DNA from: Tetrastigma voinierianum
Taxonomy: Eukaryota > Streptophyta > Magnoliopsida > Vitales > Vitaceae
Assembly (NCBI GenBank): GCA_016808115.1
Contig: JAEQBH010001850.1
Location: forward strand, 1,054,001-1,118,000
DNA length: 64,000 nt
Reading direction: 5' to 3'
Under the pieces are notes generated by a model. It did not search any database, was not told the origin of the DNA, and saw only the letters and a list, made by a program, of their open reading frames with translations. The position numbers and the translations under genes are program-made. This document shows positions 11,724 to 23,172 of the stretch, one piece after another. Numbering within the stretch: the stretch's first letter is position 1; each line of letters opens with the position of its first letter.

Positions 11724-12079
11724 ATAAGTTGGTATAACCCGAAATGATCCCAACACAGGTTGGTAATAGAGCTAAGTCTTAGGAAACCCGTGGCTAGTAA
11801 GCATCAGAGTTTTCGTGATACACAAGTTTACACTATTTTACACTATCGGGTAACGACGCATTTTCAAACTCAAAGTATACATATGAGGTGATTAAAAGTA
11901 TTAAACAAGCTTGATTTTTTGGCTTGCAACACAAAAGACTATGTGTCAAAGTGTGTGAGGACGCCGAGGTCGTCCTAGGAGAGTCATTCCAAGAAGGGTT
12001 TCCGAGTCCGTCCCAAAGACTGAGATGAGCACGTGGTTGTCCCACTAATACTCTATGAATCAACCTCCAATAAGAAACA
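11724..12079 (+). mobile_element. Leader and fragment of gag start of the Tekay-type element
   Basis: Untranslated leader follows the primer site. At ~11,965-12,060 a plus-strand reading RPRRVIPRRVSESVPKTE resembles the basic N-terminus of plant chromovirus gag. The text then passes directly into the end of RNase H and the integrase at ~12,080. Most of gag, protease, reverse transcriptase and RNase H (normally more than 3 kb) is therefore deleted. Confidence 0.45.
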
Positions 12080-13170
12080 AATGGACCATCTAGGCTACCA
12101 GAGAGTTCTTTGTCTCATATGAGATCAGGTTATCTTCCACTGTTGGTGGATCTAAGAGCTTTAGGGGTGATATTGGAGGCTGAGGATTTAGGAGCCTTGT
12201 TAGCCACATTTCATGTTAGACTTCCTAGTGGATCGATTCTAGCAGGCAATACAGGATCCACAGATGATTGCTATGAAGAGATAGAAAAAGGAAAGAAAGC
12301 AGAGTTTCAAATTAGAGATGACTCGCATGATAGTGAAAGGTCATAGAATGTGTGCCAGAGTATATGAAATAAGAGAGAGACATTATGGAAGAAGCACATT
12401 CATCTCAAGGAGGTGCATCCAGGTAGCACTAAGATGTGCCAGACTTCTCAAAGAACATTACCGCGGAATGGGATGAAGAAAGAGATTGCAAGTTTTTGCC
12501 TGCATGTCTAACTCCGGTCAAAGAGTGGAAGGCAGAGGGGCACGTAGAGGCCCGTAGGGAAGATACAGTTACTCCCTATTCCAGTATGGAAATGGGAGAA
12601 GATCACTATGGATTCAGGATGCGTCTTCCACTGACTAAAGGCAAAGATGGATTCTATATGGGTGATAGTTGATCGATTGGACAAAGTCCGATCATTTTCG
12701 CATTAATGTTGAGGATTCTCCGGAAAAGCTGCCCACTTGTATGTGGATCTAGATAGTGAGACTTCATGGGGTCCTGGGGCTGAGAAGTTTCAGATCGAAT
12801 CTCTGAGTTCACATCCAAGCTGGGCCTAGTTTGCAAACAAATTAGGTACTCGCCTTCATTTCAAAGACAACATTTCATCCTCGACGGATGGCCGCCAGAG
12901 ACTATTCACATTAGAGGATATGTTGAGAGCTTGTGTGATGGAACTGTGTGTGTATCGGATACTCATTTGGCACTGACGGAGTCTCTCGCCTACAACAATG
13001 TACCTATCGTGCAAGATAGAGATGGCTCCATTCCGAGGCACCTGTATGGTAGGAAATGTAGGACCTAGTGTGCCGGGAAGGAGGTTGGTGAGAGAAGACT
13101 AGTAGGCCCCGACTATGCATCACTTTAGAGAAAGTGAAGTTGTTCGTGATAACTTTAAAGAAAGCAAGTA
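12080..13170 (+). pseudogene. Ty3/gypsy (Tekay/Del-type chromovirus) integrase pseudogene
   Basis: A linker GVILEAEDLGALLATFHVRL (~12,160-12,220) precedes the integrase. It is followed by EEIEKGKKAEFQIRDD (~12,277-12,325) and a damaged H2C2 zinc-binding segment (EEAHSS at ~12,386). Core-domain pieces follow: VWKWEKITMD (~12,583), DSIWVIVDRL (~12,650), LGTRLHF (~12,844), LEDMLRACVME (~12,910), AYNN (~12,990), then GRKCRT and EVGERRLVGP (~13,050-13,100). Pieces shift between all three frames and several core blocks are missing. The protein would have inserted element cDNA, but no function is possible here. The reading ends at ~13,170 in EKVKLF, where an unrelated segment interrupts it. Confidence 0.85.
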
Positions 13171-13174
13171 GAGG

Positions 13175-15830
13175 ACACAGCTTTAAAAGTCATCTATTTT
13201 TTAATCCATTTTTCTCGTTTGATTTTCATCCGAAAAGGAATAATTAATATGCGTAAATATGAAGAAACTCACTAATTTGTTATTAGTGTGGAGTGTGAAA
13301 GAAAGAAGAAAAAGCAGAGAAAATGCAGCACCGGTGGAGTAAAATGCAGAAACGGCAGGCGTAAAAATGAAGTGTACTGGTAACTAATGCGCTGGCTTGC
13401 ATAAATTATTTATGCAAGTCGCGAAGATCAGGAAATTTGAAGGAAATTTGATGCAGCGTCGGACAGCATCAATTAGTTAGGTAAACTCCAGACTAACCAG
13501 AGACTTAAGGAACATGTCGCCGATAACATCATGACGGGCGACGGCGTCGATGCCTGCGATGCGGGATGGAGGTCGTGGATAAGAGAAGTGCTCGGACGCC
13601 ATGACAGTTTGAAAAGATGAAACTGCTAGACTCAAGCAAGAGTCGCGACAGAGACCACGCCGCGACACCAAAAGCAACCGCTAGCCCCAGAGATATTAAC
13701 TGGCGTCGCTGGCAGACGACGCGTTCATTACAAGATCGTCACGGCGCCAGCGTTTCGCGATCGGCAAGATAGCCGATGTCGGCATCGCGAACACCGTAAA
13801 CAAAGCCCGTGAGATCGGAAGCTACGCCACAAGAGATTCGAGGTCGCGCCAAGAGATCGGTCGCCAAGGTCGCATGGTAACCTAAGTTGGCGCCGCGGCA
13901 AGAGATCATGTCGCACCGGCAGCCACCGCCCAGCCTTCCAGAGTCACATGCGATGTTGCTAATAAAGATTTGATGTCAAGATTTGGTCCACAATGGTTTC
14001 AAAGACAGAGTCATTTTGATGATATTGACGGTTACACATCGTGAATTAACACAGAAACCCCATGGAGCCACAGAGTTGATGTCGCGATAGTAGATATCGA
14101 TGTCATGAGATCAGATCATCGCTAGATTGCGCCTTAAACCATGTCTATTATGAAATTGATGTTTTAACTGAAGCAAAGAACATGGTCACCACTGAAACCG
14201 TTTAAAGAATTCGTATGATTAATCAGGCCCAACTTCAACTGATAATAGTCAGGTTCATCACAGAAGTTGCGTTTCGCAACAAAGAGAGATCCCGGCGCCA
14301 AAGGTCCCATTTTTTATTTTCTTTCTTCTCTTCTCTTTCTCGTTTTCTCTCCACGAAGCCCAGATTGAGTAAAGTCAACGCTCACCGGGATCTTCCAACG
14401 CGAGTCGGTATGATTTATTTAATGCATTTGCATTTCAAACAATGCCCCGCTGTTTGAATTCCAGATAAATTTTGGGATTCGAACACCCAGTTTCCGATTT
14501 ACAGTGGTTTACTTGATCAGCAAGCCAATGTATGGTATAATCAGTAATTTAGAAGCCCACTCATCAATCGACATCATTTAAATAATCTTTCCTCAGCGTA
14601 TTTTATTCATTATAGCCGAACTTCGTGATGTTAAATCATCGAATGGTTTGTTTTGTTTGTATCTTGAATTGATCCCAATTTCAGCCTCTTGTACCCATAA
14701 TTCCAGGTTGTTACAGCTCCGATTTCCGTGAGGCCCTCCGGGTGACATGTAGGAAGGCATTCCCGAGAGTAAGAAATTTCAATTTCTAAAGGTATTTGAA
14801 CCTCGATATTGCCGATCTAATGTGCTCGTATATTTAAATCAATACATCCTCTTCTCACTTGTAACCTAGAAATGATGTTTAGATGAGTTAATTTAAGTAT
14901 ACAGAGAGCTCACCTCAATTCGACAGTAACCCGACCCCGTGTTAGCAAGGATCGTTAATCAAGGAAAGAGTAAGCTATTCTAATTCTCGAGGGTGAGAAC
15001 TGAAAGATAGTGCAAACCTCACAATGACTAAATTGAAGGAGCTCAGGGTCTGCAAATTATGTTGTGGGTATGAAGTATTGAGAAAGAAAAATACCCGTAA
15101 ATAAGGCTACTAGATTTGTAGTAGTTATCTCACCTCTCGTGGTTCGGAGAAACAAGCATGTGAGATGATGAATCAGGTGGCTCGGAGAGGTCCAAATCAC
15201 ACTATATTAACTTGACTAGTTTTAAAGATCCGTAGTTCAGAAAAACAAAAGCTGCATAAAGTATTGCATCGTAGGAATTGACTTTTCACAATAGCCGTAT
15301 TATTCAATGTTTTTAGAGATAATCATAAATCTAAATTTGTTATTTTGATATTTCAATCTTCAATTCATTTGTTATTCAATCATTTTTCTTTACATCATTA
15401 TTTTCAAGCTGTAAAGCAAAATCTCCTTATCAGACATCGCTCCAAATAATATGGAGCTTAAGCAGTTGGGGTAGTTGGATTGAAAAATTCCCTTGATTCC
15501 CCTCGGTGGGATCGAGCATCTGACTTAAATCCATTTTATTACTGTCACCGTGCACTTGCAAAGATATCGGATCAAAAAACCACGAAAATGGTTTTCTTCT
15601 TACAAAAATACTTACAATCAATATATAGCTAAAGAAACTTTCACACTCAAGTTTAATGGTTTATTTATCGAGGATTAGACAATAAATTCTGGATGATAAG
15701 TCTTAAATTTGAATAGGTGTTTCTGATCCACAACAATTTATTCATGTAGTTCAATAAGCCAGGCATTATTGCCGGGGATTAGACAATGGTCCTTGGGTAA
15801 TAGTGTTATAAATTTGTACATGTGTTTTGG
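13175..15830. other. Unclassified ~2.65-kb segment interrupting the integrase-chromodomain junction
   Basis: Pol coding text breaks off at ~13,170 (KVKLFVITLKKA) and resumes at ~15,840 with the expected next motif (RQ.SYADNRR...). The intervening DNA is therefore an insertion. It has no recognisable protein. Features seen are a CG-rich block at 13,490-13,925, a hexamer-level match to chromovirus LTRs near 13,330 (GCAGCACCGG), and a partial ~90-bp direct repeat (15,670-15,745 and 15,770-15,845, sharing GGATTAGACAAT). It may be a diverged solo LTR, but I could not find TG...CA ends or a clean target duplication. Confidence 0.45.
13490..13925. repeat. GC-rich, CG-dense degenerate repeat
   Basis: Words such as CAAGAGATC, GGTCGC and GCGCC recur every ~25-30 bp (for example 13,830, 13,851 and 13,886). 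The density of CG dinucleotides is far above the flanking transposon DNA. The unit is too degenerate to define by eye. No coding signal is seen. Confidence 0.4.
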
Positions 15831-15839
15831 TCCGCTCAA

Positions 15840-16345
15840 CAATAGACAGAAAAGTTATGCTGACAACCGTCGTAGAGACTTGTAGTTCGAGATAGGTGAC
15901 CGGGTTTTTTTGAAAATTTCCCCTTGGAAGGGTGTTTTGAGATTTTGGAGGCGAGGCAAGCTCAGTCCAAGATTTATAGGACCTTATGGGATTGTAAGGT
16001 GGGGCCAAGATACATAAAAGTTGAAATTACCCCAGAGTTATCAGGATTCATGACATTCCATGTGTCATGTTAAGGAAGTACATTCCTGCACCTTCACATG
16101 TGCTAAGAGAGCGCCCGCTGCAGCCTAAAGGAGAATCGACTTATGAGGAAACACCGTGTGCATTGTAGATCGCGAACATGTGTGCTTGAGGAGTAAGGTG
16201 ATCCCTTTGGTTAAAGTCCTATGGAAGAATCATGAGAGAGAGGAAGCTACTCTGAGGAGCCGCAGGCTCGGGATGCCGGTCGCACTTCAACATTTTCCGA
16301 ATGAGGTATTTTCCTTTCCTTTGAGTTTAGTTTGTTCATTTCGAG
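15840..16345 (+). pseudogene. Integrase C-terminal / chromodomain-region remnant of the Tekay-type element
   Basis: Fragments in order are SYADNRR-like text at ~15,855, RVF.DFGG..SSVQDL.DLMG-type text (RFGKRGKLSPRFIGPYEI equivalent) at ~15,930-15,990, RIHDIPCVMLRKYIPAPSHV at ~16,040-16,105, and RSKVIPLVKVLWKNH at ~16,190-16,235, with EEAT just after. This is the GPY/F module and the tail after it in plant chromoviruses. The final W.E.E block is broken. It completes the integrase interrupted at 13,170 and stops just before the polypurine tract. Confidence 0.8.
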
Positions 16346-16358
16346 GATGAAATGTTCT

Positions 16359-16373
16359 GAAGGAGGGAGGATT
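16359..16373 (+). other. Polypurine tract of the Tekay-type element
   Basis: GAAGGAGGGAGGATT directly precedes the 3' LTR start TGTAACGTCCCG at 16,374. It follows the usual chromovirus end-of-internal wording TTCGAGGATGAAATG at ~16,339. Confidence 0.85.
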
Positions 16374-17000
16374 TGTAACGTCCCGTCCCAAGAGGGTGTA
16401 TGGTACGGGTAACCGTAGGGGCACACATGAGAACTAAGTGTCACTGTGGTATTTTGGAGGTGAAATTGTGAAATCATAAATTATGGAACTGGGAATTGTG
16501 GTACTAGAACAAGGATAAAAATGTAATTGATCAAATGGGACATAAAGGGCAAAATTGTAATTGCCATAAAGGATATGAAAATCATAAAATGAATAGAGAT
16601 GGGCCATAATGGAAATAACAAGAGTTTATTTGCAATATTAAAATGCTTAAGGACTAAATTTCAATTAAGGTAAATATGGGATTATAAAAGGAGAGTATGA
16701 GACAAACAAAAGTCTCATTTTGTTCTCATTTTTCTAGGGCAAACCGTGGAGAGAGGAGTAGAGCAAGGAAGAGGAGGAAGAAGAAGAAGAAGAAGGAGAA
16801 GAGCAAAAAAGGTATGGATTTTGGGTTTTGTATAATCATGTATATTTTGAATTTCTGTGCTTTGGTATGGATTATTGACCTTTATATGGATTTCCATGGT
16901 TCTTGGTTTTTGATTCAGTTCCTAAAGCTAGTTTTAGGTTGTTTGGTGTTGTCTTGATTGGGTGGTGAACATAGAATATTCTGTGACGAGGCTGTGAGTG
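16374..17000 (+). mobile_element. 3' LTR of the Tekay-type element, truncated to its U3 part
   Basis: It starts TGTAACGTCCCG and follows the first ~600 bp of the solo LTR at 37,357 (shared AACCGTA.GGGGCA, TAATTGATCAAATGGGACAT and GGGCAAACCGTGGAGA). A TATA motif is present at 16,683. The LTR stops near 17,000, where Tat integrase sequence begins, so about 2 kb of LTR is missing. The junction has no recognisable target duplication. Confidence 0.8.
16683..16689 (+). promoter_or_regulatory. Putative TATA box in the Tekay 3' LTR
   Basis: TATAAAA sits in the same LTR position as at 37,626 in the solo copy (GGGA.TATAAAAGG...GAGACAAAC). Conservation between copies supports a core promoter. Activity is inferred. 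Confidence 0.55.
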
Positions 17001-17017
17001 GAGAAGATGACTGTATC

Positions 17018-18420
17018 TCAAGAAGTGTGAGAATCAATAGAAAATTCATGAGCGCAGCCAAACATGTACCAAGAATAGAGACCCCGGTGGTGATGCCTTA
17101 GCAACCGGCAACAAGCCTTCATAGGAAGACTCAGTAGACTGACACCAAGAGCACCTCCCGTAACCCCTCGCAAGCCTCGACAACGGAGAAGTATCCCCTG
17201 TGATGTCCGAACCGAACTGGATGGACCCCATCTGGGATTACTTGGTGGATGGTACATTGCCAAGAGACCCAAAGGAGGCATCCAAACTTAGAGCTAGGTC
17301 GGTAAGATTCACCGTTCATCGGGGGACCCTTTATAAATGAGGCTTCTCTAAGCCTATTCTTAAGTGCGTAGGGAAGGAAGACGCCAACTACATACTTAGG
17401 GAGGTACACGAGGACATATGTGGAAACCACATCAGAGCTCGGACCTTAGCAGGGGAAACCTTAAGGCAAGGGTACTACTGGCTCACAATGCTCAAAGACA
17501 CGGCGTAACTGGTTAAAATGCAAGCTTGTCAGATACTCAAGATCTCTCATCTCCCATCTGAGCCGCTGACGTCAGTCACAAGCCCCTGGCCTTTCTAACA
17601 ATGGGGACTAGACATATTAGGATCCCCACCCATCAAGTAGGGCCAATGCAAATTTATCTATCAGGGTCGTGGACTATTTTACCAAATGGGCCGAAGCCAA
17701 ACCCTAGCAAACAATCATTAACTAAAAGGTACGCAACTCGTCTAAATAAGCTCTATAATATAATACAGATTCTGATCCCGAGGTCCCTGGGTGGTCTCGA
17801 GACGGAACAAGCTTCGACAATCGGTTCGTGGATTTCACTACCGAGCTTGAATCAAGAACTACTACTCGTCCCCAGCTCATCCGCAGTCCAATGGGCAAGC
17901 AGAGGTCACTATAAGGACTCTAAAGGTAGCGCTGAAAACCAAATTGGAAGATCTAAAAGGAAAATGGGTAGAGTACCTCCCCGAGGTATTATGGGCATAC
18001 AGAACTACGCTCAAGTCAACAACTCAGGAAACCTCGTTCGCCCTGGCCTTTGGCACTGAAGTAGTAGATCTAGTTGAGGTCGGATTAAAATCACCAAGGA
18101 TTGAACTAGTAAACATCGAACACAATGAGGAGGTCCTTCGCCTAAACCTGGATCTCCTAGAAGAAAAACGTGAGCAGGTCCTGAAGCGTATGGAGAACTA
18201 TCACCGGAAGACAGCGAGATATTATGACCAAAGGGTCAGGCCTAGGAGTTACAAGGCAGCGCGACTGCTCTAAAACTACGCCAGCGAAGGACCTGCACAT
18301 AGAAGTCAGTGGACTTAATCAAAGTGTGGCCTTACATCGTATTCGATAATCCGACCGGCAACTATGAACTCCAAATCAAGGAAAAGCCCCGCTCACTCAT
18401 GGAATGTTGAACACACCTCA
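17018..18420 (+). pseudogene. Tat-lineage Ty3/gypsy integrase pseudogene
   Basis: Fragments in order are PKEASKLRARSVRFTVHRGT (~17,268-17,325), EDANYILREVHEDICGNHIR (~17,382) with the zinc-binding histidines, RQGYYW (~17,468), SPWPF.QWGLDILGS (~17,585), VVDYFTKWAEAKP (~17,665) with the first catalytic-region motif, then AHPQ.NGQAEVT-type text (~17,877). From 17,944 one open stretch of 109 codons covers the C-terminal domain: EDLKGKWVEYLPEVLWAYRT, then VGLKSPRIE, NIEHNEEVLRLNLDLLEEKR and RYYDQRVRPRSYK. Weak text to ~18,420 (NYELQIKEKP) ends pol. Stops and frameshifts make it non-functional, but the last third is well preserved. This wording is Tat/Retand type, different from the chromovirus integrase at 12,080. 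Confidence 0.88.
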
Positions 18421-19364
18421 ACGCTTCTACCAATAAACCTCTAACGTAGCTCTATTAAAAGATCCACCGTCTTGATTTCGAATAACACTCTATAGGCCCA
18501 TTTTTAAGCTGCTTAATATTACGGTGGGCCAAACAATAAGTTATAATGATAAATCCAGGAGCTCGGCTCGAAAGGGTCTAGGTGCAAGAAACGCATGATT
18601 CACAAAAGATTGTTCTTTATTTCAAAGGAGCTACAGTTAAATACAAAGAATTACATTCAACGGTCGCCTTGGGCATCTCGAGACAAGCGTAATAAACAAT
18701 TCTCTACTCTCGTGAAAGAAAATAAACCCGTAGGGAAAAGAAGAGAAAGAGATAGTTACACTGGATTGACAAAGCTCGAAAAGTCACACAACACAAATAC
18801 AAAATTTCATTACAGAGGTTGGCAATCACCGAGAATTAGAAGAAAATCTTTCTTGAATCTAAAAATTACAGCTAGCCAAACCATTCTTCACATCGCCCAA
18901 CACCTGTCAGCGCAAAACTACAAGAAAGGGAAAGAGAAAGAGAAGGAGAGGAAAGAGAAAGGAAGGAGAAAAAGAAAGAAGAAAGAGAGGAAAAATGAAG
19001 AAAGCAAAGATTAAAAGTTTTTAAAGCACACCACTCCTCCGAATATCGTTCCCAGCACGCTTCCTCAATGGCATACTAGGAACAACACAACTCCATGAGG
19101 AGGAACTGGAAAAACACAACTCCCTGCAAGTGGTAGATTATGGCTTAAGCGCTGCCGATCACCGAGGCCGGACCCATGCGGTGATGACCCCGAGCCACGA
19201 AGCTCCATCGTATGCGGACTCGGGGCTCTGCAAAGAAAGGACTAAGTTTGGGCGTAGTCTATACGGAGGGACCTTTGTTTTATAGGAAACCGGGACGGCA
19301 GGAAGCCCGCGCAATCCGTCGATTCTTATAGATCCGCATTAAAGCCACATGAGTTTTTTCCGAG
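18421..19364. other. Post-integrase region of the Tat element with a purine-rich tract
   Basis: No gene is recognised. The segment lies between integrase and a tandem repeat, where Tat elements have a long variable 3' region. A strongly purine-rich stretch (GGAAAGAGAAAGAGAAGG type) covers 18,920-19,012. An open frame across it encodes only lysine/glutamate/arginine-rich low complexity and is not supported as a gene. Confidence 0.5.
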
Positions 19365-20437
19365 GAAGGAAGGCGAAGGGTCTTGGGAGCCGGGCGATGG
19401 CTGGATTTTGAGCATAACCGTTGAGAGAGAAAGGGTCTTGGAGCCGGGATCCCAATGGCTCGACACAGGAGCTTGTAAGCCGGGGAAGACCTTAGCGCCT
19501 AGGAGCCCGATGGGCTCGGTTGCGGTCTTGGCCAGCTCGGGGAGGCCTTGGCGCTCGGGGCCTGGTGGCTGGGCTTGTGGGGCTTAATGGCTTAGGAAGG
19601 GCCTTGGCGCCCGGGCTGATGGCTCGGTTTGAGGCTTAATGGCTCGAGAGGCCTTAGCGCCCGGGAGCCCGGTCGTTCGGCGCGAATATGGCTCAGGAAG
19701 GCCAAAGAGCCACGAAGCCATGTAGCTTAAGAGCCCAGTAGCTTAGATTGTGAGCAGCGCTCAGGAAAGGCAACCATGGAGTATGTGGCTTGAGCCCGAT
19801 GGCTTAGATTACGAGCATAACTACTCGGGAAGGCGAAGAACATGAGCCATGTAGCTCGAATCCCGTGCTTCGGCTTGCAAAGCTTAACAGCTCGAAGGCT
19901 ATGTGGGGTGATGGCTCGCTTGTAAAGCTAAATAGCTCGAGAGGCCTTGGCCGGGCGAAGTAGCTCGGTTTTCAAACGCGTTTCGGGGAAGGCCTTAGGC
20001 GCCCGGGAGCCCGATGGCTTGGATTTTGGGCTTAACGACTCAAGGAAGGCCTTAGAGCTTGCAGGAGCCCGATGGCTCGACCCCACGAGGCAACAGCTCA
20101 GGAGGCCTTGGCGCTGGGGCCCGGTGGCTCGGCACGGGCAATGGCAGGAAGGCCTTGCCCCCCGAGGCCCGGTGGCTCGAGTTTTGGGCTCAATGGCTCG
20201 GAAGGCTTTGGTGCCTGGGAGCCCGGTGGCTCACTTTTGAGCTTAACATCTCGGGAAGGCCTTGGCGCCTGGGAGCACAGTGGCTCGACATGAAACATGG
20301 CTCGGGGAGAGGCCTCACGCCTAAGAGCTCGGTAGCTCGATTTTATGAAGCAATAACTCGGAAGGCCAAGAGCCACGGGCCATGTAGCTCGAGGCCAATG
20401 GCCTAGATTGCGAGCATATTGTTCAAGGAAGACCGCC
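19365..20437. repeat. GC-rich ~55-bp tandem repeat in the 3' region of the Tat element
   Basis: About eighteen degenerate copies of a ~50-60 bp unit whose core reads GGAAGGCCTTGGCGCC, then GGGAGCCCGGTGGCTCG, then TTTTGAGCTTAA-GGCTCG. Clear unit starts fall near 19,996, 20,044, 20,102, 20,149, 20,200 and 20,254. All three frames on one strand stay partly open and give glycine/alanine/arginine-rich text. This follows from the base composition and is not evidence of a protein. Tandem repeats in the variable 3' region are well known for Tat/Ogre-type elements. Confidence 0.85.
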
Positions 20438-20554
20438 ATGACCCAGGGACCAAGCCGCTCAGGTCAAGCAAAATAATAAAGAGGCGATGAAATTATTCGG
20501 TGAATCTTTATGTATTGACAAAGGCCAAGGTTAGAAGCATGCAAAATCCTTGGC

Positions 20555-21093
20555 TTAGCTAGGATTCTGCAAGGTTAAAATATAAAGGCCTAAAGCGCTG
20601 AAGTGGACCTCGACTTGCGGAAGGAGAAAAGTCAAAAGGCGGAACCCCAGTAGTAAAGGCGGAAGAGTTAGCCTCGGAAGAACCGAGATCACAGCGAGGA
20701 GCACGATCGGGGCCCGAAAGCACCTCGACGCCCCCATTAACCTCAGCCTGAAGCAGATTCTTCTACCTCCTCATCGGAAAGATGGATGTTGAACTCTAGG
20801 TCGGGGAAAGCTCGAGAAGCCCTGTGTTAGAAGGCCGGCCACTCAGAGGCCCATTGGGTACATACCTCGTCTTTGAGCTCAGATTATCCTTACGCCTCCG
20901 GCTGCTTGAGCCTCCTACCTCCCAAGGTCATCGAAGCTTGCGAGCTCCTCTGCCCAGGCCCTCAACTTGGCCCCATGGGTCACCCTTGATGGCACACGGC
21001 TCCTCTGGCCAGCCGCAACTCATCTTCAACGACCTTCACGTCCTTCCGGGCCTCCTTTTCTTTATCCTCGGCACACGTCCTCGCCACCGAAGC
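20555..21093 (-). pseudogene. Antisense ORF remnant of a Tat-type element
   Basis: The minus strand reads EKEARKDVKVVEDELRLA (~21,065-21,010), LKDEVCTQWASEWPAF (~20,880-20,835) and FPDLEFNIHLSDEEVEE (~20,810-20,760). These fragments are acidic and helix- or coiled-coil-like. Frame changes and stops lie between them. Tat-lineage elements are known to carry an extra ORF, often antisense, between integrase and the 3' LTR. Position, orientation and downstream tandem repeat agree with that arrangement. The function of such ORFs is unknown. The plus-strand open frames over the same bases are low-support shadows. Confidence 0.5.
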
Positions 21094-21600
21094 ATTCTTT
21101 TATCATTCTTTTTAGTATTTTACTATCAGTTTTTTGTTGTTTCATTTCACTGTTAATTTGTTTTTTTTTTTTTAAAAAAAAAAAAACTAAACAACTAGGT
21201 AAGTTGTTTCTTTCTTGTCAGTGTTTGCCTTGTTCTTATTTGTGGAATGCATGTTCGATGGGTTAGAAACTTAGAAGCGAGGCTAGCTAAAAGAAAGTCA
21301 ATTTCCCCTGAAACTAGATTAATTTGAATTTGAATACGGACCAAATGGAACACCCAAAGGGAGAGCAACATAGTCAGTACCTAGTGGAGAGAAACCCTAA
21401 TGCATATAGGTCCATGAGGGATTACATGCACCCTCCATGGGTGAGTGCACCCTTCTGCATGGTGCCTTGACTATTTTATATGTGGGTACTTACAACCCTA
21501 GTTGGGGAAACCACCTAAATTTATCATGGAAACAAAGACCTCCACAATTTCTCATGGAAACCACCCAAATTTCTCATGGAACCATAGAAGCACAACAGAG

Positions 21601-22639
21601 TGATGTATTAGTCCTTGTAATTTTGTAAGGGTTGCAAAATTTATGGCCTGCAATTTTATAAGGCTGCCAAATAGCACAAACTTTTGACTCTTCTGTCACT
21701 TTTTGTCTCTTTAATTTGCCCCATTGTAATAGTGTTTGTTTTGTTATTTTATTAATTTGTATTTGGGGATTGGTTATAAAGCCCACAGAATGAGACAACT
21801 GTAGAGACTTCTTTGGATCATTAATATGACTTGGCGGGAAGCTTTCAGTAACTCCTGCCTTTTCTTCATTTTCTCTCCTTTTCTCTCCCTTTATCACTAG
21901 CCAAACACCCTCTGCGGATGACAACTTAGAGGACCAGCAGCTAAAAGCCTTCTTTCCTTGGAGGAGAAGGCTACTGGGCAATGGATCTGTGGTAAACTAA
22001 GGGTTCTCATGTTCTCAACACGGTATTCCACTTTGCTATTCATGTCCTTTTATATAGGTTTAAATCCTTGATGCACCTTGAATGATTCGTATTTGGTAAT
22101 CTTTTAGGGTTTAGTGGATGCTTATTGCTAGATCCACTGGGGATTGTTAATTACCATCTATTAGTCATTTGGAAGGTGGTCGAGGAGACTTGTTTTCCAG
22201 CACATCTGAGACCATGAGTGCTCAATAGATACCATTTTCAAAGGATAGTAATTAAGGGTTAGGTTTTATAGATAAATGAAGAACTGATTCGAGAGATGAC
22301 TAGAGGTAATCCTCCCCAATGTGAGGAAAAGGGCCCGAGGACCCCTCGGTTACCATTAGAACCCGAGCCAGTGGCAGTGCTCGAGGATTCTCTTACATTT
22401 CATTTTAATTTGTTTATTTTCCAGTTTTCCAACCATTTTCACCTCCCTTGTTTTGCGTAAACCCCCAAATCAAAATAAATTCACCATTTGAGACTTGTGT
22501 AAGTCATTTGTCACGAAGAAAACCCGTCCTTGTGTTTTAACCTAGAGCCACTATCTTCCCCATTAGCCACGCTCTACGTCATTAGGAGAATGAGTATAAA
22601 TATTGTTGATTTTTTAAGAATGCCCTCATGTGAGAATCA
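21601..22639 (+). mobile_element. LTR 1 of the family A array
   Basis: It begins TGATGTATTAGTCC and ends GAGAATCA, followed by AA and a decayed primer site (22,642). TATAAA lies at 21,775. The R-U5 half shares long runs with the A-prime LTRs (for example TTTAGTGGATGCTTATTGCT), but U3 is different and shorter (~180 bp versus ~480 bp). Confidence 0.82.
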
Positions 22640-22641
22640 AA

Positions 22642-22662
22642 TAACTGTTGCGAGGATGGTGC
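22642..22662 (+). other. Decayed primer binding site after LTR 1
   Basis: TAACTGTTGCGAGGATGG stands at the position of TGGCGCTGTTGCCGAGGATGG in the next unit. It has lost the first GGCG match, so it could hardly prime. Confidence 0.6.
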
Positions 22663-23172
22663 CTAAGTGTAAAATGACAACATAATGGCTACTTGTGATC
22701 CCACCATCCCTGAGATTACAGTGAGTACCTAACGCATAAATTCTTTTAGTATTTTCTTGTAGTTTTTTGTTGTTTCATTTCTTTATTAATTTGTTTTTTT
22801 TTAAAAAAAAAAAAAACTAAACTTAGATGAGATATTCTCTCTTTGTCAGTTACACTGTTCTTGAATTATCTTTGATGGGACTTTGAAAATGAAATTTAGC
22901 TAAAATCAATTCCTGAAACTAGATTAAAGATGGGTGAATACGGACAAATGGAACACCCAAAGGAAACAACACAGTCAATTACCTAGTGAAGGAAACCTAA
23001 TGCATATAGGTCCATGAGGGACTACATGCACCCTCCGTGGGTAGTGCACCATACGGCATGGTGCCTCGACTAATGCACCATATGGCGTGCTTACAACCAC
23101 ACAGTTGAAACCACCCAAATTTCTCATGGAAACCACCCAAATTTCTCATGGAACCATAGAAGCCCAACAGAG
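22663..23172 (+). mobile_element. Internal segment 1 of the family A array
   Basis: A ~0.5-kb spacer between LTR1 and LTR2. It has a T-run/A-run hairpin (22,797-22,815), remnants of the leader peptide region, and two adjacent copies of AAACCACCCAAATTTCTCATGG (as AACCACCCAAATTTCTCATG) near its end. No gag-pol is present. Confidence 0.75.

Noticed and set aside
19947..20439. Several overlapping open frames of 70-115 codons on both strands
   Set aside because: All are products of a GC-rich 55-bp tandem repeat that lacks AT-rich stop codons. Simultaneous openness in several frames argues against coding.
21574..21981. Minus-strand open frame of 135 codons
   Set aside because: It covers U3-R of LTR1 of the A array in antisense; LTR2 and LTR3 do not keep it open.
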